Notes: generated from the sequence alone by a model not told the origin. 64,000 nt of DNA from Niabella agricola (GCF_021538615.1 NZ_JAJHIZ010000002.1:992001-1056000), one strand, 5' to 3'; positions 1 through 9,946 are shown, counted from the first letter of the stretch. Numbers and translations: made by a program.

Positions 1-489
1 TACACAAAAACCAGCCGGGGTGGCATGTCCGATTGGTACGGTTGTAACACAGCCAACGGCTTTACCCGCCGCTTTAAACTTTTGAAGAATGGGTTGGTAA
101 TGCTCACCATTCGTACCCACATTCAATTTGCCATTGGGTACCCGCACACCGCCGCCCCAGGATGAGCTGCCGGCGGCTGAATCGGTTACCAGGGAGCTGG
201 CAGAAGCGGTATCCATCAGGGCCCGCACCGCCCGCTGTTCGTCGTACAGGCGCAGCCAACTGCTTCTCCGGCCGTACTTGCGCTGCATCAGGAGGTCTGC
301 CATATTCAGCGTACCGGTGCTCATACCATCACTTACCATAAAAATGATGTTCCTCGTACGCCCTGCCGCGCGCCTGGTTAAGGCGGTTGTTCTTTGGCCA
401 AACAGGTTGCCCGATAATACCGTTCCGGCCAATGCCAGTGAACTGTTCCTGAAAAAATGCTTGCGATTCATCAATTGAAAAGGTTTCAT
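1..489 (-). CDS. Alkaline phosphatase family protein, 3' end cut by window edge
   Basis: Only the first 163 codons are inside the window; the gene continues beyond position 1. The product belongs to the PhoA-type alkaline phosphatase superfamily, metal-dependent enzymes that hydrolyse phosphate monoesters outside the cytoplasm. The first metal-binding motif MVSDGM is at residues 51-56 (Asp54) and the nucleophile motif VTDSAA at 101-106 (Ser104). The N-terminus (NRKHFFRNSSLALAG) has a basic patch followed by a hydrophobic stretch and resembles a Tat or Sec export signal. A start at Met7 (position 471) is equally plausible and would put NRKHFF at the extreme N-terminus. It is transcribed away from the glycosidase to its right. 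The family call is secure; the substrate is unknown. Confidence 0.85.
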   Translation of the reverse strand, partial: MKPFQLMNRKHFFRNSSLALAGTVLSGNLFGQRTTALTRRAAGRTRNIIFMVSDGMSTGTLNMADLLMQRKYGRRSSWLRLYDEQRAVRALMDTASASSLVTDSAAGSSSWGGGVRVPNGKLNVGTNGEHYQPILQKFKAAGKAVGCVTTVPIGHATPAGFCV

Positions 490-734
490 AGTTGATTTCT
501 TGCGCGTCCGGATGCGCCGCAAAATACCGGTTCTGCTGCAGGCGCATTGCTTCATGCAGGAAAACTTATCCTCGTTTCCTGTTATCAAATTGTATCCATT
601 ATTTCAAAGCAGCCCAATCATAACCAGCCGGAAACGATCGCTTTACTGTTTTATTCAATTATGTACAGCAAGTATCCCATTCTATGGCAGGGCAGGATCA
701 AAACCGTAACTTGTGGCCCTCATATCTATTAACG

Positions 735-2948
735 ATGCGAATGATCAAAGCTATTATTGCAAAAGGAGTGATTTATTCAGCGCTCTTCTTAATGCCGGTA
801 GCCCAACCGGTCCGGGGCCAATCCCTGCCCGTTTGGGCAGAAGGTGAAAATACTTTTTCTGGCAAAGACTGGCTGGTAACACCTGCCGCTGCAAAGGCCG
901 GGGTTTATAAAACAGCGGACGAAAAAGAACTGATACTTGATAACGGGCTGGTACAACGCCGGTTCCGGCTTCAGCCCAACCTGGTCTGTGTAGATTATAA
1001 AAACAAGATCAACAATCAACAGCTGCTGCGCTCGGTAAAACCGGAAGCACGGCTCATCCTTAACGGCCGGTCTTATCATGTAGGCGGGCTTTATGGACAA
1101 AAAGAAAATGCCTACCTGCTTCCCGGATGGATCGATCAGCTGAAAAAAGGATCGGCTGATTTTGAATTTGTATCTTATGATGTAACCGATCTCCCTCCCT
1201 ACCTGAACGCAGGGTCGGCCTTCTGGGCAACCAATCAACGTGCCGCTACGGGAAAGCGGGTACGCTTCCTGTTCCGGTCTCCTCTTGCTGAACTCAACAA
1301 CATCCAGGTGGAAATCAACTATGAACTTTATGATGGGTTGCCCCTGATCGTGAAATGGCTGCGTATTATAAACCGGTCGCAACAGGCGCTGCACCTGAAC
1401 CGGGTAGTTCATGAGATCCTGGGCATGGTGGAAGAAGAGAGCGCCGTGGTAGGCAGCCCCTCCCAGATGAAGAAGCCGGCGGGACTATATATTGAATCCA
1501 ATTATGCGTTTAACAATGCCATGCGTTATGATCTGAGCGATCAGACCACGCATTGGAAAACGGACAGCATCTATACGTCACAGGTGAATTATAATTACGA
1601 AACGCCCTGTTTGCTGGAAGTATACCCGGAATACGGACCGGGGATCGACCTGGCGCCCCTGGATAGCTTCACTTCCATCCGCACCTACGAACTGGCCATG
1701 GATAGTTATGACCGGCAGCGCCGTGGTATGGCCATTCAAAAGATGTACCGTACGGTAGCACCCTGGACCACCGCAAACCCCATCTTCATGCACCTGGTCA
1801 GCAAAAACGATGAAGAAGTAAAGAATGCGGTTGATCAGTGTGCGCGGACTGGTTACGAGGCCCTGATCCTGAGCTTTGGTAGCCACATTAATATGGAAGA
1901 TAACAGGGAGGCCAACCTGGCCCGTTGCAAGGCCCTGGCGGCTTACGCGCATCAAAAGGGAATCAAGATCGGCGTTTACTCCCTCTTCAGTTCGCGGAAG
2001 ATCAGCGAAACGGATGATGTGATCAATCCGCTCACGGGTAAAACGGGTGGGGCCTTTTTTGGCAATGCGCCTTGCTTCGGCAGCAGGTGGGGGCTGAATT
2101 ATCGCGATAAGATCCAGCAGTTTTTTACCGTTACGGGGTTTGATATCTGGGAGAATGACGGCCCCTATCCGGGCGACCGCTGTGCATCGACCACGCATCC
2201 CGGGCACAAAGGACTGGAGGATAGCCAATGGCGGCAGATGGAGCTCCAGAAAGGGTTATATCACTGGCTCAATAGCCGGGGTATTTATATCAATGCCCCC
2301 GATTGGTATTTCCTGGACGGCACCAATAAGATCGCCCTTGGGTACCGGGAGGTAAACTTTTCGTTACCCCGTGAACAACAGAAGATCTTAAACCGCCAGA
2401 ATATTTTTGACGGCACCTGGGAGAAGACGCCCTCAATGGGCTGGGGTTTTGTGCCCCTGACCCGTTACCAGGGAGGCGGGCCGGAGGCTGTGCTGGAGCC
2501 GCTTTCCCAGCATCTGAAAGACTATGAGCAGCTGATGATGCAGTATTATGGCGCCGGCGTTCAGGCCTGTTACCGGGGGCCCAGGTTGTATGATACAGAT
2601 GCCACCCGGGAAACCGTTACAAACGTGGTGCGCTGGTACAAAAAGTACCGGGAGATCCTGAATGCCGACCTGATCCATTTGCGTCGTGCCGATGGCCGCG
2701 ACTGGGATGGATGGCTGCATGTAAATGCAGCGTTAAAACAAAGAGGGTTGCTGATGGTATTTAATCCGACCGACCAGCCCATAAAACGGCAGATCACCGT
2801 TCCGCTTTATTATACCGGTTTAACCCAAACAGCCCGGATCCGGGAAAAAGAAGGTGCCGCCAAAAACTATCTGCTGAACCGTCATTACGAAGTAGTGCTG
2901 ACGGTTGCCCTTCCACCAGACTCTTATTCCTGGTGGGTGATTGAATAG
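735..2948 (+). CDS. Secreted glycoside hydrolase, alpha-galactosidase-like (clan GH-D style)
   Basis: About 737 residues. I chose the ATG at 735 over an in-frame upstream ATG at 684 because it places a classic signal peptide at the start (MRMIKAIIAKG...PVRGQ, cleavage near residue 29). Residues ~30-350 form a beta-rich domain like the N-terminal sandwich of GH36/GH97 enzymes (ENTFSGKDW, LDNGLVQRRF, YELYDGLPLIVKW). A (beta/alpha)8-like region follows, with candidate acidic catalytic segments FDIWENDGPYPGDR and YINAPDWYFLDGTNK. A short C-terminal beta domain ends the protein (LLMVFNPTDQPIKRQI). The arrangement fits an exported exo-glycosidase acting on terminal sugars. I recognise the overall architecture but cannot assign a GH family number with certainty. 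It stands alone, not in a PUL. Confidence 0.6.
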   Translation: MRMIKAIIAKGVIYSALFLMPVAQPVRGQSLPVWAEGENTFSGKDWLVTPAAAKAGVYKTADEKELILDNGLVQRRFRLQPNLVCVDYKNKINNQQLLRSVKPEARLILNGRSYHVGGLYGQKENAYLLPGWIDQLKKGSADFEFVSYDVTDLPPYLNAGSAFWATNQRAATGKRVRFLFRSPLAELNNIQVEINYELYDGLPLIVKWLRIINRSQQALHLNRVVHEILGMVEEESAVVGSPSQMKKPAGLYIESNYAFNNAMRYDLSDQTTHWKTDSIYTSQVNYNYETPCLLEVYPEYGPGIDLAPLDSFTSIRTYELAMDSYDRQRRGMAIQKMYRTVAPWTTANPIFMHLVSKNDEEVKNAVDQCARTGYEALILSFGSHINMEDNREANLARCKALAAYAHQKGIKIGVYSLFSSRKISETDDVINPLTGKTGGAFFGNAPCFGSRWGLNYRDKIQQFFTVTGFDIWENDGPYPGDRCASTTHPGHKGLEDSQWRQMELQKGLYHWLNSRGIYINAPDWYFLDGTNKIALGYREVNFSLPREQQKILNRQNIFDGTWEKTPSMGWGFVPLTRYQGGGPEAVLEPLSQHLKDYEQLMMQYYGAGVQACYRGPRLYDTDATRETVTNVVRWYKKYREILNADLIHLRRADGRDWDGWLHVNAALKQRGLLMVFNPTDQPIKRQITVPLYYTGLTQTARIREKEGAAKNYLLNRHYEVVLTVALPPDSYSWWVIE

Positions 2949-2996
2949 CCCCTTCGGCGAATGTAAAATAACCAATGACAAATATTAAATGTAGAA

Positions 2997-3050
2997 ATGC
3001 ATATGGGAATTTGGAAATTTGAGAATGTGGAAGTGTGAAAATGAAGATGC
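2997..3050. repeat. GAAAATTTGAGAATGTG-type microrepeat after a stop codon
   Basis: Downstream of the glycosidase stop, short words such as GGAATTTGG, GAAATTTGAG and GAATGTGG repeat with roughly 8-9 nt spacing. The same style of sequence recurs after selU (10973-11065) and before ribF (29930-29955). It is non-coding. Its function is unknown. Confidence 0.5.
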
Positions 3051-3074
3051 CGTTATTGCTCAATAGTCTATAGT

Positions 3075-3160
3075 GCAGCCCTGTAAGGGCTTCTATTGGT
3101 AAACACAGAACAGACGCGGAATAAAGCCCCGTAGTGGGCGACCTGTTTACCCGCGACCCG
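3075..3160. repeat. Dispersed intergenic repeat with GCCCTGTAAGGGC hairpin
   Basis: Contains the inverted repeat GCCCTGTAAGGGC and, about 50 bases on, GCCCCGTAGTGGGCGACC followed by TGTTTACC. A related inverted piece (GGGTAAACAGGTG plus a GGCCCT/AGGGCC hairpin) lies at 18191-18225. This looks like a dispersed, REP-like intergenic element. The rest of 2949-3302 holds no gene. Confidence 0.5.
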
Positions 3161-3302
3161 CAAATAATAGAGAATGCTATGCTTATAGGAAACCGCGTGT
3201 GAGGCAGCTTACTCCGGGTTTGATGATTGGAACCTGTTTTTTGTATTTTTGGCATCTCTATATGCATCATTTATTATTTTTCATTTTACATTTTCTCGGG
3301 GA

Positions 3303-6300
3303 TTATTCAATGGCCACTTTTTTAATGGTTTCTCTTCCGTAAAAGACCGGGAAGTACATCAGCTCCGCTTTGGCCGGGTTCAGCACATAGTTTCCCGTGT
3401 AGCGGGGCATCAGCATAATATCAAACGTATAGCTTCCCTGCGGCATTTTTGTACAGAAGATAGCGGTTTTATTTTTAAGGTACGCGCGATGGGTTTCTAC
3501 GCCCCAAAATTGCTGCAGCTTATTTTCATAACTGCAACCCGCGGGTATGGGCACTTCAATCATTACATAGTCCGCATCGGCCCTTGCCGTTACTTCCACC
3601 CGCAGCAAGGCCGTTTTGCCGGCTTTTAACGCTGTTACGGCTCTCCCATCCTGTATCAGATGCGAGGCTACTGTAAAATCTTTTGACACAGCCAGGGGTT
3701 CCCGGTTCTGAAACTGCTGGTAGGCGGTAAAATAAACCGGCATATCTCCCTCCTTGCGGATCTGCAGCTGCGTTCCCGGGTTGTATTGCTTTTCAAACGG
3801 AAATACATCAAACCGGGTATGGTTAATCTCCACCGCCGCGGGCCGGGGTTTTTTATTGCTATCGAATAATTCCGGTAAAATGGCTTCAAGAATCAATGAC
3901 GATTCGTAGGTGTTGCGCCACTGGCCGTTCTTCCGTTGCTCGAGGAAGTACTGCCGGATCTGACTGAGCTCCCGGTTACGGCCACCCGCACGCCGGAGTA
4001 TCCGGTACATCATCAGGGTATTCTGGATGCTGTTGTTCCAGAACCGCCAGCCTTCTTCACCCCAATAGATGCCGCCAAACATGGTTTGTTGATGCAGTTT
4101 TACGAGGGAGTCTATAGGTATGGTTAAACCCACCTGTTGTTTTAACTCCAGTATCTCCAGCTGCTCGTACAAGGACTTTTTTTGTTTCCGGTAAAGCGTA
4201 TCCGCTTCCTTTAACTGTATCCAGTCGCGGACAACCTGGTTCCCATTGAGCCGCGCCAGCAGGCGCACCAGTTTAGGATGAGCCCCTGCACCCTGATCGG
4301 CCACCTTTGCCTGCAGGTACCGGTAAAGCAGGTCTGGATTCAGTTTTGTGGTGTATCCCTGGCGCTGCGCTTCCAGCAGGGCTTCCGCTACATGTAAACT
4401 AATCCAGGGTTCAACTGCTGTTCCCTGCCACCAGCCCCAAAGACCGTCTACTGATTTGTTTTCATCCAGCTTCTTCAGCACTGCAAGGATATGCTTTTCA
4501 TAGGGAAACGGTTCTTGCAGGTATCCCCGTAATTTCTTTTCGAGGAGCAGGGATTTTAGCTTGGAGGCCAGCTGCTCATTACACAGGTACTCGTAATCCC
4601 TCAGGCGCTTCATCTCATCCAGCAATACGGGAAAGACCGAGGTCTCTGCCCGCACCGTGCCGATACCCTTGTCTTTATCGAACCGGTATTGGGTAGCCGT
4701 ATCGCCGGACAATACAGCAAACCAACCCAGGGTTTCCTTTACTCCGGCTGGATACAGGGGAATGCTTCTCCGCTCTCCGTCAAAATAACCATTGGTCTGT
4801 TTTAATGCATATTCAAAGTGCAGGCTATCGGCTCCTCGTGCAACGATCATTACTGTATCCAGGTGCGCATGCCTGACGGTCAGCTCGCTGTTTCGTAACG
4901 TGGTATCCATAAATTTAAAACTCCGGACGAGCAGCTCCGGTATGGGTGTATAATTCATCAGTTTGCCGATCACATTTATACGGTCGCCTTCCACGGCAAA
5001 TTGCGGCGAAACAAAATTGGCACTGAGGGTTTTAAAAGAACGGATGGTACGCTCCATATAGCCGGTTTGTCGCTGTCCGGTAACGGCGATCAGGCGGGTT
5101 TTCCAACTGGTGATATCATCCGGGAAGGTTACGGTAAATGTGGTTTCCCCGTTTTCATCCGTTACCAGGTTGGGCTGCCAGAAGCCTTCATCGGAAAAAC
5201 GCGAACGAAGCGTTTGTGCGCCTTCCGGCGGGCCCGGCTCATTGATCACGGTATTTCCCTTCTTGGTTTTAATAATGATCACTCCACCAGCGCCTCCGGA
5301 GCCGTAAATGGCCGTAGCGTCTGCATCCTTCAGCACGGTCATTTGCTCGATCTCACCTGGGTTTAGTATGCTGATATCCCCGTTAAAGGGTAGACCATCC
5401 ACCAGGATCAACGGTTTTTTACCCGCTGGGATGCCGGCACCTCTTATCTGGATTTTTTCCCCCGCACCCACTGAAAGTCCGGCCACCTGTCCGCTTAAGG
5501 AAGCGGACAGACGGTTGTCTGAAATCGTTGTCATCGCACCTACAACGGATTTTGTCAGCCGGGTTCCATATCCCACTACCACCACCTCTTCCAGCTGTCC
5601 TTTGGCTTCCTCTAATACAATCGTATCCGAACGGGTGCCGGGCGCATCCAGCCGTTTGGTGATAAAACCTGCCGCCGAAACGATGCATATACTTCTTGCG
5701 GGTATTTTTATCCGGAAGCAGCCCTGCCCATCCGTAATCACGCGCAGCTGCCGGTCCATGCCCTGTATTTCCACGGTGGCGCCTCCAATGGGCTTGCCCT
5801 CCGGTGACACGACCACTCCCTTTGTTTCGAGCTCGAGCGCCGCGGGATTAAAATACCACTTATTAAACAGCCGGATAATGGCATCCGGTACCGGTCGATA
5901 ATACCCGTATTGCACGTTTTTTGATTCCTTAATATACCGATCCAGCTGCAGTGTGAAACCGTCTGCAACATGTATCTTAAACCACGACCAGGCACGGTAG
6001 TTGAGTCCGCCGGATGTAACCGGTATCTGATCCGCTTTAAAATACCGGTTGTCCTTTAACAGGAACAGAAGGTTATAATGCCCCGGTGACAAGGGCGCGA
6101 ACTGAGTGGTGGTTCCGCTGTATACCAGCAGGAAATGTGGCCGCGAGGGATCGGTAAGAATAATGTTCTTTATGTAAGGCAGCTGGTTGGTAAAAGCTGT
6201 ATCGATATAAAAGCGGAATTTTCCGGTGGCCGTATCGTCGGCAGAACGCGTGGAAAACAGCTGGGTGGTACGGCTGCGCAGATCGAAGAAATCATCCCAC

Positions 6301-9083
6301 ATCGTATCGATATCCACATCGCGCAACACCTGTTGCCGGTAATTTTTACTTAAGGTATTGTTACCCTGCAACACCGTGTCAAAGATATACATACCGGGAT
6401 ACGATTTTTGTTTGATCAATCCCGGGGAAAAGGTATATACAAAGCCGGGCTCTTTGGTAAACAGCTGGTCGATCAACTCCGATTGAAAGAACAACCGGTC
6501 GGTTCGTATGGGCCCCACCAGCAGGTCTTGCTGCCAGCGAAGGGGTGTCGCAGGTGGATTGAGCAGTAAACGGATGGAATCATGCCGGATGAATGTTTGT
6601 TCCCCGCTGAAATTATTTTGTACACGCAGGAAATACGGGTGCAGCCGCTGTCGTTCTACCAGCGTTAAACGGTTCTTCAAACAGGTTACCTGGGCCTGCG
6701 TGTTCAGGGTATCGGCCTGTACACTGAGTACAGTGCGCATTCCCTTCTTAAAATAAAAGTTACGGATCCACACTTCATGCTCCGGCGTTCGCAGGCGGAT
6801 GCTGTGTATACCGGGTGTAACATGAAACGCATAGTGCTGCAGCTGTTGTGCCTGTTCAAAGTATATAGGCACTTCATCTACATAAACGATGCTGACCGGT
6901 TCTATGGCGCCGTTTTTCATTACAAACGGAGCAAACTGTGTAAGGCTGTCAAGAGCCAGCTCTGAATACAGGTAGAGGTCGCGGGGATTCGTAAATCGAT
7001 AATACTCTATAGTGTCCAGGCCCAGCTGGCGTCCCCATTTCTGCCAGTTCATCAGCATGTTTCCGTGGGCGCGCGCCGCTTCGCTTTCCAGTTCAAACCG
7101 CCGGGTATTCCGTTTATAAAAACTACGGCCAAAATTGGGTACAAAGGGTGCCTCGGTATTAAATTTTGAAGTATGGGCATAAGCCGTCAGATCTGCATCG
7201 GGCACGCGTTCGTTCCGGGCATCCGTTACGGCTACTTTCATCTGTACTTTTTGTCCCGGATAAATCACTTCCGGGGCCAGCCATTTAATAGTCAGCGCCT
7301 GTGCATTGTAAAAGCTGCTTACTTCTTTTTGTTGTTCCTCACCGTTCCAGAAATAGCTGATATGAAAATGTGCTGCCCGCTTGTTCGTATGTTTAATTAC
7401 GGTGTCCAGCGCTGTAGCGTAGCCCTTCAGCAACACATCGTTTCCGGAAAAGACCGTATACCAGAAGGGAATCTTATGTTCGTTGGCTACTGCCAGGTGC
7501 AATTGCTTTTCTGAATGCACTGCGGCCATTTCAATGTCGTCATCAAATTGATAGGGCGACTTTCTGGCTTTCACGCCATTGTCCAGCACCAGCTCATACC
7601 AGGCGGCCTGGTAGTTCATTTGGAGCGCCAGCGGCAATAGCACCCGCTGCGAATCCACAACCTGCTCACTGGTGCGGGTATACAACCAGCCGGATTGGGG
7701 CTGCCGCATACTGTCTTTTTGGTACTCCAGGTAGAGACTGTCTTTCACAAAACGCGCTGCAATGGTTCCGCTGTCTTTTTGCTGTTGTGCATCATAGTTC
7801 AGGGACAGGGTTGCGGTTCGGGTTTCGTTATTGCTGTTCAGCATTCTGAAGTAAAGGTTGTATGAAAGCCGCGCTGCCGGGAAAACGCTATCAGGTATGA
7901 GTAACCGGGTCTCGCCTACCGGATCGAGGTTCACGGTGGATTGCCAAAGCGTATCTGGTACAAAGACCGACGCTTTGTAGAAATTGGTAACCGCCTGCGT
8001 ACGCGCCACGATCTCCACGCGCGCATCGGGAACTGCCAGTTCATTTTCATCGGTAGCCTTCATAAAAACCGCTACCGGGGCACCAGGATATTGCAGGTCC
8101 TTATCTGAGCGTACGTTAAACCGCAAGGCATTCAGCCCATACTCTTCATAATAAAAATCTCCGGATGCCCAGGTAACCGGCCAGCCTGCTACTGAGTCCA
8201 TCAGCAGGATCCTGTATTGCCGGTCCAGCAATAACTTCAGTGAATCGGCAAGTACAAACTGGTATTCATAGCCCCCATCCCGGTAGGGTTTGAGCAGGGC
8301 CAGTTGCTTTTGTCCGTACGGGCCGTTGAGCAGCACCTGTAACGGACGGCCCTTACCGGGTTTATCGTTATCGAAGAAGATATAAGCTTTGAATTTTACC
8401 GTATCATAAGGTTTATACTTGGGCTTGCTGAATACAAAAAAGCTGCTGCGGTTCGTTGAAACCGGCTTCCGGTGCAGCTTTTTTATAAAAAACGACCGTA
8501 CTTGTTTTACCGGGAACATTGTACGCATCCGTTTCCAGAAAGGTGGTCGCGGAGGTGCTGCTTCCTGGTCTGATTCGTAGGTGAAATAACTGGTTACGCC
8601 TTTGTATACCACTTTCAGATAACCTTCTTCTCCGGGGTATCGGCTGGTATATAAATGCGCAGCAGGGTCATAATACAACCGCTTGCCCCGGGAACTAAAT
8701 ACCTGTGCATCTGCTACCGGCTTTCCTGCCAGGTCGGTAACCATGAACTGGAATTCTTTTTTATTGTTAATAAATGAAAGCCGGGTATTACCGTTCATGA
8801 TCAGGGTATAGTGCAACTGGTTCTCCCGTGCCTGCACGCTGAGATAATTTCCATAGCGTAAGGGCCGGGATCTTCCGTTTTTTGTGGGATACCGGTCTGC
8901 CAATGTGTGTAAGAACGCATCCGTTATGGTTCCGGGATGAGGGATCAGCTGCTCCGTTTCTTTATCTGAAATTTGGTATACTTCCGTAAGCGGGCCGCCG
9001 GTATTACTGACCGACAAACGGTTTTGAGCCTTTGAAGCGCAAAGGGAAACCAGCAGTGCAAGTAGTAGTATCGTTTTTCTCAT
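3303..9083 (-). CDS. Giant alpha-2-macroglobulin-like protein with internal carboxypeptidase-regulatory and TonB-plug-like domains
   Basis: 1926 residues beginning with a signal peptide (MRKTILLLALLVSLCASKAQ). Residues ~200-900 are macroglobulin-type beta domains, with an MG2-like segment near 215-260 (KYKPYDTVKFKAYIFF). A carboxypeptidase-regulatory-like domain follows at ~1085-1160 (GVVVSPEGKPIGGATVEI). Next is a TonB-plug-like segment at ~1165-1275 (GYG at 1171-1173, then LILVDGLPF, ILKDADATAIYG-like text and GGVIIIKTKKG). The A2M domain starts near 1291 (SDEGFWQPNLVTDENG) and carries an intact thioester motif CNEQ, Cys1501 to Gln1504, before an alpha-helical thioester domain. Bacterial A2Ms are thought to trap proteases through this thioester. 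No penicillin-binding partner gene is adjacent. No beta-barrel follows the plug segment, so it is not a transporter. Transcribed divergently from the AraC gene at 9296. Confidence 0.85.
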   Translation of the reverse strand: MRKTILLLALLVSLCASKAQNRLSVSNTGGPLTEVYQISDKETEQLIPHPGTITDAFLHTLADRYPTKNGRSRPLRYGNYLSVQARENQLHYTLIMNGNTRLSFINNKKEFQFMVTDLAGKPVADAQVFSSRGKRLYYDPAAHLYTSRYPGEEGYLKVVYKGVTSYFTYESDQEAAPPRPPFWKRMRTMFPVKQVRSFFIKKLHRKPVSTNRSSFFVFSKPKYKPYDTVKFKAYIFFDNDKPGKGRPLQVLLNGPYGQKQLALLKPYRDGGYEYQFVLADSLKLLLDRQYRILLMDSVAGWPVTWASGDFYYEEYGLNALRFNVRSDKDLQYPGAPVAVFMKATDENELAVPDARVEIVARTQAVTNFYKASVFVPDTLWQSTVNLDPVGETRLLIPDSVFPAARLSYNLYFRMLNSNNETRTATLSLNYDAQQQKDSGTIAARFVKDSLYLEYQKDSMRQPQSGWLYTRTSEQVVDSQRVLLPLALQMNYQAAWYELVLDNGVKARKSPYQFDDDIEMAAVHSEKQLHLAVANEHKIPFWYTVFSGNDVLLKGYATALDTVIKHTNKRAAHFHISYFWNGEEQQKEVSSFYNAQALTIKWLAPEVIYPGQKVQMKVAVTDARNERVPDADLTAYAHTSKFNTEAPFVPNFGRSFYKRNTRRFELESEAARAHGNMLMNWQKWGRQLGLDTIEYYRFTNPRDLYLYSELALDSLTQFAPFVMKNGAIEPVSIVYVDEVPIYFEQAQQLQHYAFHVTPGIHSIRLRTPEHEVWIRNFYFKKGMRTVLSVQADTLNTQAQVTCLKNRLTLVERQRLHPYFLRVQNNFSGEQTFIRHDSIRLLLNPPATPLRWQQDLLVGPIRTDRLFFQSELIDQLFTKEPGFVYTFSPGLIKQKSYPGMYIFDTVLQGNNTLSKNYRQQVLRDVDIDTMWDDFFDLRSRTTQLFSTRSADDTATGKFRFYIDTAFTNQLPYIKNIILTDPSRPHFLLVYSGTTTQFAPLSPGHYNLLFLLKDNRYFKADQIPVTSGGLNYRAWSWFKIHVADGFTLQLDRYIKESKNVQYGYYRPVPDAIIRLFNKWYFNPAALELETKGVVVSPEGKPIGGATVEIQGMDRQLRVITDGQGCFRIKIPARSICIVSAAGFITKRLDAPGTRSDTIVLEEAKGQLEEVVVVGYGTRLTKSVVGAMTTISDNRLSASLSGQVAGLSVGAGEKIQIRGAGIPAGKKPLILVDGLPFNGDISILNPGEIEQMTVLKDADATAIYGSGGAGGVIIIKTKKGNTVINEPGPPEGAQTLRSRFSDEGFWQPNLVTDENGETTFTVTFPDDITSWKTRLIAVTGQRQTGYMERTIRSFKTLSANFVSPQFAVEGDRINVIGKLMNYTPIPELLVRSFKFMDTTLRNSELTVRHAHLDTVMIVARGADSLHFEYALKQTNGYFDGERRSIPLYPAGVKETLGWFAVLSGDTATQYRFDKDKGIGTVRAETSVFPVLLDEMKRLRDYEYLCNEQLASKLKSLLLEKKLRGYLQEPFPYEKHILAVLKKLDENKSVDGLWGWWQGTAVEPWISLHVAEALLEAQRQGYTTKLNPDLLYRYLQAKVADQGAGAHPKLVRLLARLNGNQVVRDWIQLKEADTLYRKQKKSLYEQLEILELKQQVGLTIPIDSLVKLHQQTMFGGIYWGEEGWRFWNNSIQNTLMMYRILRRAGGRNRELSQIRQYFLEQRKNGQWRNTYESSLILEAILPELFDSNKKPRPAAVEINHTRFDVFPFEKQYNPGTQLQIRKEGDMPVYFTAYQQFQNREPLAVSKDFTVASHLIQDGRAVTALKAGKTALLRVEVTARADADYVMIEVPIPAGCSYENKLQQFWGVETHRAYLKNKTAIFCTKMPQGSYTFDIMLMPRYTGNYVLNPAKAELMYFPVFYGRETIKKVAIE

Positions 9084-9295
9084 AATATAGATGTGCTATC
9101 CACAGGATGCAGCCCGGAGCCGGATTACACAAGGATGCAAATATTTTTTTACGGGCCGCTGATGGTAGATTGAGGTTTCCTTGTTTATTACAGTCAAATC
9201 ACCCTTGCATCCGCTGTGCGTTGCAAATCCTCTGTTATTTGCTTAATTTTACCGGTCCCGGAAAAGCTTTTTACCGGTCATTAAAAAGGAACACA

Positions 9296-9856
9296 ATGAA
9301 ACTCTACATAAAAAACATGGTATGCAATCGCTGTAAGATGGCGGTAAAAACGGAACTGGAAAAACTGCACCTGAATCCGATTTCCGTGGAGTTGGGTGAA
9401 GTGGAGCTGGACCGGGACATCACCCCCGGTGAAAAGCAAAAACTGGAGGCCGGATTGAATGACCTTGGTTTTGAGCTGATCGATGATAAAAAAAGCCGGC
9501 TGATCGAAACCATCAAAAAACACATCATACAGCTGGTGCACCAACAGGATGGCGAATTAAAAGTCAACCTCTCCGATTACCTCAGCAGCCAGCTGCACCA
9601 CGATTATAATTATATGTCGAACCTCTTTTCCGAAGTAGAGGGAACCACTATTGAAAAATACTTTATTCATCAAAAAATCGAACGGGTAAAGGAACTGCTG
9701 GTATACGACGAGCTATCCCTCAGCGAGATCGCCTTCCAGCTCAACTATTCCAGTGTGGCGCACTTAAGCAACCAGTTTAAAAAAGTAACGGGGTTTACGC
9801 CCAGTCATTTTAAAAACATCCGGGCCGAAAAACGGAAGCCGCTGGATATGGTGTAG
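9296..9856 (+). CDS. AraC-family regulator with N-terminal HMA-like (CxxC) domain
   Basis: 186 residues. I chose the ATG at 9296 because it gives the compact start MKLYIKNMVCNRCK and is preceded by an AAAAAGGA purine run at 9283-9290; the open frame upstream is not needed. Residues 1-65 resemble a heavy-metal-associated fold with Cys10 and Cys13 in a CxxC arrangement. Residues ~95-180 are an AraC/XylS helix-turn-helix pair (LSLSEIAFQLNYSSVAHLSN, then FKKVTGFTPSHFK). Such small regulators are common in Bacteroidota and often sit beside copper or thiol genes. Here the neighbours are selU-selD, so metal or thiol sensing is possible but not shown. It is divergent from the A2M gene. Confidence 0.8.
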   Translation: MKLYIKNMVCNRCKMAVKTELEKLHLNPISVELGEVELDRDITPGEKQKLEAGLNDLGFELIDDKKSRLIETIKKHIIQLVHQQDGELKVNLSDYLSSQLHHDYNYMSNLFSEVEGTTIEKYFIHQKIERVKELLVYDELSLSEIAFQLNYSSVAHLSNQFKKVTGFTPSHFKNIRAEKRKPLDMV

Positions 9857-9926
9857 CCGCATTTATTTTGACTGCTTTGCTCAATGCCTGTTTTCGCCCT
9901 TTGGGAACCGCACTCTAAAAATCCAT

Positions 9927-9934
9927 TACCTTTG
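9927..9934 (+). promoter_or_regulatory. Bacteroidota -7 promoter element TACCTTTG upstream of selU
   Basis: Exact match to TAnnTTTG, ending 12 nt before the selU ATG. A TTTG at 9900-9903 is a candidate -33 element, though the 23-nt spacing is long. If it is used, the mRNA leader would be only a few bases. Confidence 0.5.
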
Positions 9935-9946
9935 CGCGCGGTAAGC

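Noticed and set aside
5308..5901. Long open frame on the plus strand inside the A2M gene (and similar ones at 7173-7514 and 6508-6756)
   Set aside because: Ser/Pro-rich or cysteine-rich text without domains, lying opposite an intact 1926-codon gene; explained by codon bias of the real strand.
3303..9083. TonB-dependent transporter annotation from the plug motif
   Set aside because: The segment is followed by A2M and thioester domains, not by a beta barrel.
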